Below, piece after piece: positions 16,570 through 25,700 of a DNA stretch of 57,879 nucleotides. Both the position numbers and the translations under genes were made by a program. The stretch is taken from NCBI GenBank assembly GCA_021779935.1, contig JAJXZT010000005.1:1-57879 (forward strand), in the 5' to 3' direction. Under the pieces are notes generated by a model that was not told the DNA's origin, searched no databases, and worked only from the letters and a program-made list of their open reading frames with translations. How positions within the stretch are numbered: position 1 is the first letter of the stretch; each line of letters starts with the position of its first letter. Source of the DNA: Acidobacteriota bacterium (lineage in GTDB: Bacteria; Acidobacteriota; Terriglobia; Terriglobales; Acidobacteriaceae).

Positions 16570-18015
16570 TCAGGATTCGGAGTCCGCGGCGGATGGAGCC
16601 GCGGAAGCGCCGAGCCTGGCCGGGAACAACAATGTCAAAACAACGACGATGACCGCTGCCGTCAGGATTCCAATTGCCTGTGGCGAAAGGAATGACCATC
16701 CTTTGCCGTGGGTTAAGTACGAGGCCGTCAACATGCCTGCGATGGCGCCCCCGATAGTTACCAAGGCCACCGTAGCCGTTACTTTTCGCCAATAGAGTCC
16801 GGCGACTACTGGAACAAACAGTGCGACGGCGAGTAACGCGTAAAAGATACTGACCGCAGAAATGATGGAAGGGAGCACGCTGGCAAGGAGCACTCCGGAG
16901 ATACCGGCAAACACAGCCGCACCACGACTCACTCGCAACAGCCGCTTTTCCGAGACTTGCGGATTCAGAAATGTCTTGTAAAGATCGACCACCAGCGAGG
17001 TGGAGAGCATGAAGAGAATTGCATCGGTCGCGCTTAACTCTGCCGAAAAGATGGACGCCAGTGCCCAGATTCCAAGCCACTTTGGCAACAGCTTCATCAT
17101 CACCGTGGGAAGCGCAAGCTCCGAGTTTGCGAGATGGGGATAAGCAGCGAGCGCACAGAGTCCCAACACGGCGGGCACAGCAGCGAAGCCGGCCTGCGCG
17201 ATCGAATTGATGCCGACCCCGATTCGAACTGTTTTATCGTCGCGCGCGCCGTAGAGTTTTTGCGCCAGTCCCGGAGACACCATGAAAGAGGGCGTGAGTA
17301 TGGCGACGTAGGCGAAGATTCTTTTAAAACCGATTCCAGTGAAGCTAAACAGATATTGAGAGTTGGGAATGGAGGTGGTGACCTGATGCGTCAGGTGCGA
17401 CCATCCGCCCAAGGCATGAATGGCGAATGGAACGGCGAGCAGCAAACCCGACATCGTCATTACAAGCTCAACGACATTGACGACCGCCGCCGCCATCAGT
17501 CCGCCAGCCGAGCAGTAGACAACAGCGACCGTGCCCCCGACGGCGCATCCCGCCCATTTCGGCAGTCCGATCACAACATTCAAAATCCAGGAAATGGCGA
17601 TGAGTTGTCCGGCAAGGATGGCGAGTGTGCCGAGCCACAACAAGATGGCGATGACGCCTTTGACCGCTTTGTTGTAGCGAAGTTCGAGGTAATCGCCCAT
17701 GGTACTGAGCGAATGCTGCTTCGCCAGCCTCCACAGCCTGGGCCCGAGAAATTGCGAAAGGATGAACGTGCCGATACTCGCGGAGCCTACCCACCACCAC
17801 GCCGACAAACCGAATTGATATCCCAATCCGGTGGCGCCCACGGTCGACCCGGCGCCAATATTTGCTGCAAGAAATGTTGTGAAGATCAAGCCCGGCCCGA
17901 GACTTCGTCCGGCGACAAGGAAATCGGAAGAGCGCTTGACGCGCCGGCTCACGAAGATGCCGACCCCCATCAGCAGCACCGAATACGTCAGTAGACCCGC
18001 AAGATAAACGTTCAT
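16570..18015 (-). CDS. Sodium:solute symporter (SSS family)
   Basis: A 481-residue protein with about 13 hydrophobic segments. It shows SSS features: GAGSTVGATGLGYQFG early, the motif GDYLELRYNKAVKG and the region ELSATDAILFMLSTSLVVD. SSS members such as PutP and PanF import proline, pantothenate, sugars or peptide-derived compounds with Na+. Sitting between an M20 peptidase (10 bases upstream) and a P1 peptidase, it most likely imports an amino acid or peptide product. Confidence 0.9.
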   Translation of the reverse strand: MNVYLAGLLTYSVLLMGVGIFVSRRVKRSSDFLVAGRSLGPGLIFTTFLAANIGAGSTVGATGLGYQFGLSAWWWVGSASIGTFILSQFLGPRLWRLAKQHSLSTMGDYLELRYNKAVKGVIAILLWLGTLAILAGQLIAISWILNVVIGLPKWAGCAVGGTVAVVYCSAGGLMAAAVVNVVELVMTMSGLLLAVPFAIHALGGWSHLTHQVTTSIPNSQYLFSFTGIGFKRIFAYVAILTPSFMVSPGLAQKLYGARDDKTVRIGVGINSIAQAGFAAVPAVLGLCALAAYPHLANSELALPTVMMKLLPKWLGIWALASIFSAELSATDAILFMLSTSLVVDLYKTFLNPQVSEKRLLRVSRGAAVFAGISGVLLASVLPSIISAVSIFYALLAVALFVPVVAGLYWRKVTATVALVTIGGAIAGMLTASYLTHGKGWSFLSPQAIGILTAAVIVVVLTLLFPARLGASAAPSAADSES

Positions 18016-18025
18016 TCCGGCTATC

Positions 18026-19312
18026 CTAGTCCGTTCCCAGCAGGCGCATGGCCGATAGCGCCATCACTTTGGCTGAATTCACCAGATCCTCCACCGTACA
18101 GTACTCGTCAGGCTGGTGCGCCTGGTTGAGTATCCCCGGGCCGTACGCGATGCAATCCTTGACATGGCCCAGGCGCGTGACATGTTTCTGGTCGTATGTT
18201 CCCGGGCTGGCAGTGAGCGGAGGTCTCTTGCCGAGTACCTCCTCGATTCCGGCGGCCACAGTGGTGACCAGTTCACTGGTTGGCTCCGTCTGCACGGGGT
18301 GAACAATCATCAGGTCTTCCATCGTGTATTTGAATTCTTCATTCTGCCGATGGAGCTCTTCGAGAATATCCCGGACTTCGCCGCGCACCTGCTCGAAATC
18401 TTCTTCTGCGAGGAAGCGGCGGTCAAAGATGGCCCCCGCGCGATCAGCGACGCACGGGGTCTGGGGGCCGATTTCGTCCTGCCCCCCGAAAATAGCATTT
18501 ATATTGACACTCGCGAATTTTGAACCTGGAGGCTCCACCGGCATTGAAGTCTTTCGCGTGGCCAACTCCGGCTTCAGCGTGTGGTTGACGGAGTAAATGA
18601 AATCTCCGAGATGGTCGATGGCGCTGACTCCGAGAAACGGCATGCTTCCGTGGCCGATTCGTCCGTGGGTGATGACCTTGAACCAGTAGACGCCGCGATG
18701 TCCTATGCAGACCCTGTCGACGTTGGAGGGTTCGGTGATGATGACGAAATCGGTTTTGTTCTGGCTGATGTAGCCGTGTTGGGCCAAGTATGCGACCCCG
18801 GCGAATCCGCCGCTCTCTTCGTCAACCGTACCGCTCTGTTCGACAGTCCCATGTAATTTCATTCCCGCGCGACGAATGGCCTCGACCGCGTAGATGGACG
18901 CTGCGATACCCGCTTTTTGATCGGACGTTCCGCGCCCGTAAATTTTTCCGTCGCGCAGCAGTCCGGAAAACGGATCGACCGTCCATCCCTTGCCGACGGG
19001 TACCACGTCGAAATGACCGTTGAAGTGCAATAACGGACGAGCGGATTGTCCGGCCATGGAGCCAATCACGTTGACGCGCGGATACTCCGCCGAGTGTTCC
19101 TTGAGGCCTTCCGCCGAAACATAGGCGACTTCGTATCCGAACGTCTTCAACTTATCGCCGATGAATTGAGCTCCGGTCGTGTATTCCTCTCCGGGAGGGT
19201 TCACGGTCGGAATGCGAATAAGCGCTTGCAGAAAATCCACCATCTCATCCGCGATGGCGTCAACGCTGCGTAGTACGGTGTCCTGATCTTTCGCGGTAAT
19301 GGTAGCGCTCAT
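18026..19312 (-). CDS. M20-family peptidase (ArgE/DapE-type deacylase)
   Basis: Metallopeptidase of 428 residues with all M20 ligands visible: His in LLHFNGHFDVVPVG, bridging Asp in YGRGTSDQKAG, the Glu pair in VDEESGG, a Glu in ITEPSNVD and a late His in ILNQAHQPDEY. The lid domain is present between residues about 200 and 310. Family members split N-acyl amino acids or dipeptides such as carnosine. It lies just upstream of the SSS transporter and has no signal peptide, so it acts in the cytoplasm. Confidence 0.9.
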   Translation of the reverse strand: MSATITAKDQDTVLRSVDAIADEMVDFLQALIRIPTVNPPGEEYTTGAQFIGDKLKTFGYEVAYVSAEGLKEHSAEYPRVNVIGSMAGQSARPLLHFNGHFDVVPVGKGWTVDPFSGLLRDGKIYGRGTSDQKAGIAASIYAVEAIRRAGMKLHGTVEQSGTVDEESGGFAGVAYLAQHGYISQNKTDFVIITEPSNVDRVCIGHRGVYWFKVITHGRIGHGSMPFLGVSAIDHLGDFIYSVNHTLKPELATRKTSMPVEPPGSKFASVNINAIFGGQDEIGPQTPCVADRAGAIFDRRFLAEEDFEQVRGEVRDILEELHRQNEEFKYTMEDLMIVHPVQTEPTSELVTTVAAGIEEVLGKRPPLTASPGTYDQKHVTRLGHVKDCIAYGPGILNQAHQPDEYCTVEDLVNSAKVMALSAMRLLGTD

Positions 19313-19379
19313 GCCCAGGTCCCCCAGTTACCTGCCTATCTGCTTGAATAAACCTGCGAACGGTTCAATATCTTCATCT

Positions 19380-20174
19380 TCACAGTGGAGGCTCGAAGCG
19401 TCCATCCACCGCAACCCATCCGCCATCGACAAACAGGACGGTACCAGTGATGTAGCTGGCTGCGTCCGACGCGAGAAAAACAATTGGCCAGGCCAACTCC
19501 GACGGCTTAGCCCAGCGCTTCAACGCGGACTTGTTGGCATACGCGGAATACCACTCGTGATTCTTCTTGATCGGCGCGGTCAGTGGCGTGTCGACTACTC
19601 CAGGCGCAATCGCGTTGACTCGAACGTTATACTGCGCAAGCTCCGAAGCAAACCCGCGAGCCAGTTGCACAAGCGAAGCCTTTGTCGCCGCGTACACTCC
19701 CTGGCCCGGTTCAACCACAAGAGAACGTATCGAGGATGTAAGGATGATGCTGCCGCCGTTTCCCTCCGTCATGACTTGCGCCACGGCGCGCGCGATGCGG
19801 AAGCTTCCCTTCAAGTTTATGTCCACTACACGGTCCAGTTCTTCATCGGTGTAACTCAACAGGCGCTTGCGGACGTTCACTGCCGGCGTTGTGACCAGGA
19901 TGTCGATCCCGCCATGCTCAGCTTTGATTTTTGCGACGCCGCTGTTCACGCTATTCGGGTTTGTAATATCAAGCGTCAACGGGAATGCCTTGCCGCCGTC
20001 GCGGGAAATGGCTGCGGCCGTTGCTGCCGCTCCCGCCTCGTTAAGATCTCCGCACACAACCGTGGCGCCCGACTGAGCGAGGGCGAAGGCAGTTGCTTCT
20101 CCAATTCCCGACGCGGCGCCCACGACGAGCGCCACCTTTCCGTCAACACGAAACACAGAACTTTGATTCCCCAT
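19380..20174 (-). CDS. SDR-family oxidoreductase
   Basis: Classical SDR of 264 residues: VVGAASGIGEA, TTPAVN in place of the usual NNAG, catalytic Ser in ILTSSIRS, intact YAATK, and YITGTVLFVDGGW. The NNAG motif variant (TTPAVN) is unusual but occurs in the family. It is the third SDR of the cluster. It lies 67 bases upstream of the M20 peptidase gene and downstream of the PHP hydrolase. Confidence 0.88.
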   Translation of the reverse strand: MGNQSSVFRVDGKVALVVGAASGIGEATAFALAQSGATVVCGDLNEAGAAATAAAISRDGGKAFPLTLDITNPNSVNSGVAKIKAEHGGIDILVTTPAVNVRKRLLSYTDEELDRVVDINLKGSFRIARAVAQVMTEGNGGSIILTSSIRSLVVEPGQGVYAATKASLVQLARGFASELAQYNVRVNAIAPGVVDTPLTAPIKKNHEWYSAYANKSALKRWAKPSELAWPIVFLASDAASYITGTVLFVDGGWVAVDGRFEPPL

Positions 20175-20242
20175 GAATCCTCCGAGATGGCCTGGCGCGC
20201 CTCAAGGTCATAGCGCGTTAATTGAATGATGAACAGTACGCA

Positions 20243-21766
20243 TCACTTCCGGGAGTTATGGCTCTCCGGAAAATTAAGATAGATCGGATTCGTCAGCGTT
20301 ACGAGAGTGCTGGCGGGCTTGTACAACTCGATTCGAATCCAGTGCCGGCTCCCATCGCAATGTACGGCGAACGATTTCGAATCGTCGTCCCCGTGCACCG
20401 TTGTGCTGGCAAGAAGGCTGGAGAGCTTACCGTTATCGAGAACATGAATGATCCCGGCGTCCCCTCCCTTGACCTCCACGGTAAAGTTCGCAGTGTCTCC
20501 GGAAGGACAACTCAGATTGTCTCCCATTTGTCCTTTTCCGGAAGGAGTCGTGGCGTTTAAAAATACGTCGGGTCCATCCGGTCCGAAGACCTTGATGTAA
20601 ACGTGACCGGCCTTGATGCCATCGAGAATTCCGCGCTCGGAAAGTTCCGGGGCATATACGACATCAGTGGGCCGCCCGACTCCATCGTCGGGAAGTTGCT
20701 CACCACTGCGGTGATCGTCGCTCCCGCCGACAGCAGTAATGCGCAGGCCCTTGGCAAGTTCTTCCTCCCACATCGGCGTCCCGTTGCCCGGAGGCGGCTT
20801 GAACCACGAACCTTTCTGGTTGTAGCCGTTGATGACTTCAATGGCGTCAACTTTACGGAAGTCTGTGTTCGGCTTTTCGGCCCAGCCACATCCCATGCAA
20901 CGCTCGTCGTATGGCCACCAGTTGTGATTGATGGAGACGAGTCCACCGTGCGCATGCGCTTCGTCGAAGAAGTTATTGACCGTCAGCCCCTTGTACCCGG
21001 TACGAAAATCCACGAATGATTTGGTTCCCCAGACATTGAAGTGTCCGCCGAACGTCGTCATTTCCCGGCCGTCAATCAGCAGCAACTTGTCGAAGTACGG
21101 CTGGGCTTCCATCATGTCGTTATAAGTGCTGGTGGTGTTGTGATCGGTGATAGCGAGGAAATCAAGTTTCCGGGCGGCCGCTGCCTCCATCAACTTGAAT
21201 GCCGGACAAGGGACGGGATGTCCGCTTTGACTATTGCAAACGCCATCGCTGTGACCAGTGTGCGAATGAAGATCTCCCTGGTACCAGCCGGGTTTGGGAT
21301 TGAGAACCGGCAGCGCATCCGTCGGAGAGCTTACGCCGTCCACGGAGTTCATGAAATGAATTTCCGCCGTCCAGTGAGAGACATAACCCTTGGCAATATC
21401 ATCCACTCCAAGCAGCAAGCCCCACTTTCCCGCTGGAATTGCTCCGGGTAAAAATGGCGGCGTCGCGTCCACGGTGGAAATGGTGAAGTGGGTGCGTCCA
21501 TACCCGCGGAACCCATTGGGATCGAAGATGCCAGGGAACACGGCGGCTTTCCGCTCCTTCATTCCTGTGAACGTGATATCGACAGTGATGCGCTTGACAC
21601 CGGGCGGCACATGGAACGGGACCATCTTGAACGCGTGAAAATCAGCATACGTGAGAGTGCCATGCAGTACCAATGAAGGTTTGGGAGTTGTTTGGGGAAC
21701 TGCCGCAAACAAGGAGAGACTTCCCAGGAGAAGCATCGCAAATCCGTGAAACAACGACGGTCTCAT
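20243..21766 (-). CDS. CehA/McbA-type PHP-domain metallohydrolase, secreted
   Basis: A signal peptide ending around FAAVPQ is followed by a beta-rich N-terminal domain and a PHP domain: GDLHSHTGHSDG (about residue 165), AITDHNTTS, LVSINHNWW and GGSDDHRSGEQ. CehA/McbA proteins are secreted hydrolases related to carbaryl esterase; the natural substrates are phosphoesters or other esters. A terminator-like hairpin separates it from the TonB receptor gene, but only about 15 bases lie between that hairpin and its ATG, so it probably depends on read-through. Confidence 0.88.
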   Translation of the reverse strand: MRPSLFHGFAMLLLGSLSLFAAVPQTTPKPSLVLHGTLTYADFHAFKMVPFHVPPGVKRITVDITFTGMKERKAAVFPGIFDPNGFRGYGRTHFTISTVDATPPFLPGAIPAGKWGLLLGVDDIAKGYVSHWTAEIHFMNSVDGVSSPTDALPVLNPKPGWYQGDLHSHTGHSDGVCNSQSGHPVPCPAFKLMEAAAARKLDFLAITDHNTTSTYNDMMEAQPYFDKLLLIDGREMTTFGGHFNVWGTKSFVDFRTGYKGLTVNNFFDEAHAHGGLVSINHNWWPYDERCMGCGWAEKPNTDFRKVDAIEVINGYNQKGSWFKPPPGNGTPMWEEELAKGLRITAVGGSDDHRSGEQLPDDGVGRPTDVVYAPELSERGILDGIKAGHVYIKVFGPDGPDVFLNATTPSGKGQMGDNLSCPSGDTANFTVEVKGGDAGIIHVLDNGKLSSLLASTTVHGDDDSKSFAVHCDGSRHWIRIELYKPASTLVTLTNPIYLNFPESHNSRK

Positions 21767-21781
21767 TTTGCCCTTTGCCCA

Positions 21782-21818
21782 AAAGAAAGAAAAGAGGGCT
21801 GGCGCGAGTCCAGCCCTC
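21782..21818 (-). terminator. Terminator after the TonB-dependent receptor gene
   Basis: On the minus strand GAGGGCTGG-(7 nt)-CCAGCCCTC forms a 9-bp perfect stem followed by TTTTCTTTCTTTT. It begins 9 bases after the receptor stop and ends 15 bases before the next start codon, so it probably lets only part of the transcripts into the peptidase cluster. Confidence 0.88.
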
Positions 21819-21826
21819 GGGTGCCG

Positions 21827-24800
21827 TTACCAGATCAATCGAATGGCCATTTCCATATGTCTCTGCGGAAGCGGAGTCAGCGCCCCAAATGTTGTTGGGT
21901 TGCTTACGTACAAGGTATTTACGCTCGCCGCATAGAAAGATGGATTGTTGAGCACGTTATACACTTCAGCACGAAGCTGTAATGTCCATGGGCCCGACCC
22001 CATCGGTCCTTTTTCAGCCAATTGAAATCCTTTCGTGACCGACCAGTTGAAGTTAAGCAAACCGGGCTCACGAGCAGCATTTCTAGGGCAAGTGCCATTG
22101 TTGCCAAGGAGTGGCTGGCTGAAGGTGTACTTGGAAGAGAAGGCACCGGGCAATGCGAGGCCTCCCGGTCCAAGCGTGCAGTTAGCAAGGGTGTTATCGA
22201 CAGCCGACCCGCCTGTCGTGTTTCCATCGAGATTCACGTCGGTAATGCCAAGCCGTGGTCCCGCGAAGACATTGACCGGCACGCCCGACTGCCAGACATT
22301 TGCCGTCTCGAACGACCAATTCTGCAGGAAAATTCTAGAGAGGACATCCGTCCGACCCTGGAAGAACGGAACCCGCCAGATGCTCGTCAGCAGGAACCGG
22401 CGTGGCATATCGAAGTTCGATACGGCCTGGCTGAGTTTGATGTTGCGGACATTCTGCGGAACACCATCGCCGAGGTAGTCCTGCGTTGGATATGCGGTAG
22501 AAGCATCGTCAACCGACTTGGACCAGGTATACGACGCATTGAACATCAAGCCGTGCGACATCGCTTTGTTGACTTGTATCTGAAGTGAATTGTAATGAGA
22601 CGTCGCCGCGCTCGTTACCAGGTTGACCTGGCTGAACCGGTTATCGGCACGCAGGCTGCCGTTACCTTCCTGGGCAAACGCCGCCTTGAACTGCGCGAGT
22701 CTCGCCTGCTCATCTGCGGTGCTGGTCGCCGGAGCCGGCAGTAGCGCCGGATTGAATGAGTTGATCGGAATGAACGCGGCAAGATTCGATCCCCTGGATC
22801 CCACATATCCCACGCTCACCATGGTCGAATGCGTTAACCGGTACTCGGCCAGCAGGTCATATTCCTGCATCACAGGATTCTTGAGATTGGGGTTCGTGGT
22901 GGTGATGGAGCCGAAGTTCGTCAGCGTTCCAAAACCGCCACTGGCGGCCTGCGCAGCCCACTGCTGTTGAAATGGCGAATTGCCCGCCAGCAGCGCACTG
23001 ATTGTATTTCCGCCGCTGAAGTTGGTCAGCGTGGCATTGTAGGCAACAGGAGGGCTGGTGCGGCCCTGATCGGCCAGTGGAGTGAAGTCGAAGCTGTTGT
23101 AGTAGAGTCCGTATCCACCACGAATAACCAGCTTGCCTTGCCCCGGGTTCCACGCGAATCCAAGACGCGGAGCGATGTTGTGTGGATTTGCGTTTACGAT
23201 CGGATTGCCAACCTTGAACGCTCCCATCGGTCCGGTGCCCGCAGCGCCAATGGCCCCAGTGAGTCCCTGATCGAGCAGAGAGAATTTTCCGCCCGCTGAA
23301 TCAAGCGCTCCCTGGTATTCCCAACGGAGACCAAGGTTCAGGGTAAGAGTCGGCGTCATTCTGTAGTCGTCCTGGGCAAAGAAGCTGAACAACTTCGTAC
23401 GGAACGGTTCTTCGGAAGGTCCGAACAACTGGTTATATGCAGAGGGTTGTGCGTTCAGAAAGGCCGTCTCGCTGGGGAAAATGAAGTAGCCGCGATCGAA
23501 GAACTGGCCAGTTCCCGTGTTATACGAGTTGTCCTGAATGATCCGCATATCGAAGCCGGCCTTCAGCAGATGCTTGCCCCTGGCCTGGCTGATGACGTCG
23601 TTCGCCTGGTAGATGTTGAAGACACGGCCCTGGGGGAATCCGCCGTATTCGCCGAACGTTAAGAGTCCAGCGATCGTAATGTATGGTCCCGGATTCGTCA
23701 TCTGCGGAGGCAGCAAGCCGTACGATCGGGCATAGCCAATGCGCAACTGGTTGACCGTAGTCGGATTGATCTCCCAGGTGTCCGTGATGTTGGCGTTGCG
23801 AGCCTCTGCGGTGATCAGCGACCCTTCATTCGCCAGTCCGACCAGGGATCCCACAAACGGCAGCACGGTGTTTGCGGTGCTTTGGAAGTAACGCATGCTC
23901 AGCGTGTTGGCTTGATTGAACCGATGGTCGCCGCGGAGAAGGAACATATATCCTTTTCCCGGACTGGAGAAATTCACCGGATAAATGCCGACAAGCGGAT
24001 TGCTGGTGGCAATGGTCGGCGTCGGCAGGTAAGTCTTGATGATGCTTTGGATCCCAGGATCGGTGACCGTGGCAACCGCCGCCGCACTTGGCACCGCGGC
24101 GTTATAGGTAGCGCCAGCGCCGATGTTCCGGTTCTGGTGCCAGCCGCCAAACAACCACGTCTTGTCCTTTTGCAACGGTCCGCCCATGGAGAAGCCGTAG
24201 TTATTGATATCCGTACGAGCGGGCTTCCCCGATGTGTCGTTCCAGTTGCGTGCGTTGAACGCGTCGTTCTGGATGTAATCGTTGGCCTCGCCGTGCCAGT
24301 TGTTGGTGCCGCTCTTGGTGATCATCTCGATCTGTCCGCCGGCCTTGATGCCATACTCCGCCGAGACGTTCGAGGTAAGCACCTTGAATTCCTGGATGAA
24401 ATCCGGCGCGGGCTGCGTGCCTAGTGCGAATCCGCCAAACTCCCAGTCGTTGGCGTCCGTAAAGTCGAGTTCGATATTGCTGTACTCGGCACGGGTACCG
24501 TTCGCGGTAATTTGTCCGGTCTGCGCACCACTCAGTTTCACGAGACTCCCGCCACGCGGGCTATACATGGGCTGCACGCCGGGGTCATAGGCTACAAGGC
24601 CAGCCGCGGTATGCAGGGAGGGAAGATCGTTCTCCTGGATCGAGTTGAAGTTGGTGCTGAGCTGCGGATCGGATTTGTCGATCTGCGCCGAGGCACCCTG
24701 TTCGCGCACTTCAATTGTTTGCGTCGTGCCCGCCACGCCGAGCTTGAAATCCTGGGTAACGGTTTGGCTCGCGGCGGCGCTGACTTGAACCGTGTTCTTC

Positions 24801-25072
24801 GCAAACCCTTTTGCCGCAGCCGTCACCGTGTAAGTGCCTGGAGATACCGCCGCGAAGTAATACAGACCATTCGTGCCGGTTGTGAACGTACGTGAAACGT
24901 TTGTGTTGAGGTTGCGAAGTTCCACTGTCGCGTTCGGAACAACCGCACCATTCGGATCAACGACGGTCCCCTGCACCGTTCCGGTGGTGTACTGAGCTAG
25001 CGCAATTCCCACCCCTAGAACGAGAACCAGTGCAACGAGCGCACAACACTTGATGGCATTGATCTGTCGCAT
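21827..25072 (-). CDS. TonB-dependent receptor, Oar-like, with carboxypeptidase-regulatory N-terminal domain
   Basis: Outer-membrane receptor of 1081 residues. Order of domains: signal peptide (to about residue 26), a CarboxypepD-regulatory-like Ig fold (VVDPNGAVVPNATVELRN, residues 35-110), a plug (DLPSLHTAAGLVAYDPG) and a long beta-barrel ending in the aromatic-final strand HMEMAIRLIW. This architecture is typical of the expanded Oar family of Acidobacteriota. The substrate may be a peptide or glycan. The GntR-type element at 25185 lies in its promoter region, suggesting control by the GntR protein encoded at 14528-15298. Confidence 0.92.
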   Translation of the reverse strand: MRQINAIKCCALVALVLVLGVGIALAQYTTGTVQGTVVDPNGAVVPNATVELRNLNTNVSRTFTTGTNGLYYFAAVSPGTYTVTAAAKGFAKNTVQVSAAASQTVTQDFKLGVAGTTQTIEVREQGASAQIDKSDPQLSTNFNSIQENDLPSLHTAAGLVAYDPGVQPMYSPRGGSLVKLSGAQTGQITANGTRAEYSNIELDFTDANDWEFGGFALGTQPAPDFIQEFKVLTSNVSAEYGIKAGGQIEMITKSGTNNWHGEANDYIQNDAFNARNWNDTSGKPARTDINNYGFSMGGPLQKDKTWLFGGWHQNRNIGAGATYNAAVPSAAAVATVTDPGIQSIIKTYLPTPTIATSNPLVGIYPVNFSSPGKGYMFLLRGDHRFNQANTLSMRYFQSTANTVLPFVGSLVGLANEGSLITAEARNANITDTWEINPTTVNQLRIGYARSYGLLPPQMTNPGPYITIAGLLTFGEYGGFPQGRVFNIYQANDVISQARGKHLLKAGFDMRIIQDNSYNTGTGQFFDRGYFIFPSETAFLNAQPSAYNQLFGPSEEPFRTKLFSFFAQDDYRMTPTLTLNLGLRWEYQGALDSAGGKFSLLDQGLTGAIGAAGTGPMGAFKVGNPIVNANPHNIAPRLGFAWNPGQGKLVIRGGYGLYYNSFDFTPLADQGRTSPPVAYNATLTNFSGGNTISALLAGNSPFQQQWAAQAASGGFGTLTNFGSITTTNPNLKNPVMQEYDLLAEYRLTHSTMVSVGYVGSRGSNLAAFIPINSFNPALLPAPATSTADEQARLAQFKAAFAQEGNGSLRADNRFSQVNLVTSAATSHYNSLQIQVNKAMSHGLMFNASYTWSKSVDDASTAYPTQDYLGDGVPQNVRNIKLSQAVSNFDMPRRFLLTSIWRVPFFQGRTDVLSRIFLQNWSFETANVWQSGVPVNVFAGPRLGITDVNLDGNTTGGSAVDNTLANCTLGPGGLALPGAFSSKYTFSQPLLGNNGTCPRNAAREPGLLNFNWSVTKGFQLAEKGPMGSGPWTLQLRAEVYNVLNNPSFYAASVNTLYVSNPTTFGALTPLPQRHMEMAIRLIW

Positions 25073-25184
25073 CTTGCCTCCTCACGAGCAATCACGAGCA
25101 ATGAAGAACAGCGCTAACGCCGGCCGCAGCAACGCAACTGCCGTACGCTCACCCAACGCTGGTCTGGCGGATACGCCCCCACAG

Positions 25185-25210
25185 GCTGTATACAAGTCGC
25201 ATACAATATC
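25185..25210. promoter_or_regulatory. Putative GntR operator in front of the TonB receptor
   Basis: GCTGTATACAA (25185-25195) is followed by GCATACAATATC (25199-25210). The first block is identical to 15316-15326 before the GntR gene; the ATACAATAT core of the second is identical to 15321-15329. It lies 113-138 bases upstream of the receptor ATG, suitable for control of the receptor promoter. Confidence 0.6.
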
Positions 25211-25665
25211 TGCACTGATGCGAACTGTCAAACGAATTTTGTTGTTTCCATATCTTGAAGAACAACTGCCATGAAGTATTCACGGGGGTGTTACAAATTT
25301 CATCCGGGAGTTTTGTGGTGGCCATTTCGTGGCGACTACAACGAAGCAGCGGTCAGTGCAGAAAACCTGGTTGGGATAGGAGGCAGTTTGAGTGGCGTTA
25401 CTTCTCACTTCTCGGCGGAAGATGGTCTTAAGTATCAGCGCAACATCCAACCGCAAGTTCACAGGCGTCATCGGGCGATGCTTGGAGCGATACTTTCCGC
25501 GACAAGACCGGCACCGAAGTGGCATATTAACGCCGAAAAAAACAAGTCACTTCTGCCGGAGGAGCTCCTCCAGTCCGATGCGCTGAGCGACACAAAGAGG
25601 CAGGAATCGGCTATCGGAGGAAATCGAGAGGGTGTCGTAAATTGCGGGCAGTGGAGAGATTTGAA

Positions 25666-25691
25666 CGGCGCCCCACCGAAGCAGGGCGCCG
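25666..25691 (-). terminator. GC-rich hairpin after the PilX-like gene
   Basis: CGGCGCCC and GGGCGCCG form a perfect 8-bp stem 10 bases beyond the stop at 25701. The trailing sequence TTCAAATCT is only weakly T-rich, so it may be a poor or Rho-assisted terminator. Confidence 0.45.
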
Positions 25692-25700
25692 GGAGTTTGT

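Larger units (their letters stand above)
25073..25700. other. Intergenic region with a TonB-receptor promoter; no gene seen
   Basis: 628 bases between the TonB receptor start and the PilX-like gene stop. The left third holds the GTATAC elements. The rest shows no credible gene: a 147-codon frame at 25271-25714 has no recognisable domain, no signal peptide and no convincing ribosome-binding site. A GC-rich hairpin lies at the right end. Confidence 0.5.
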
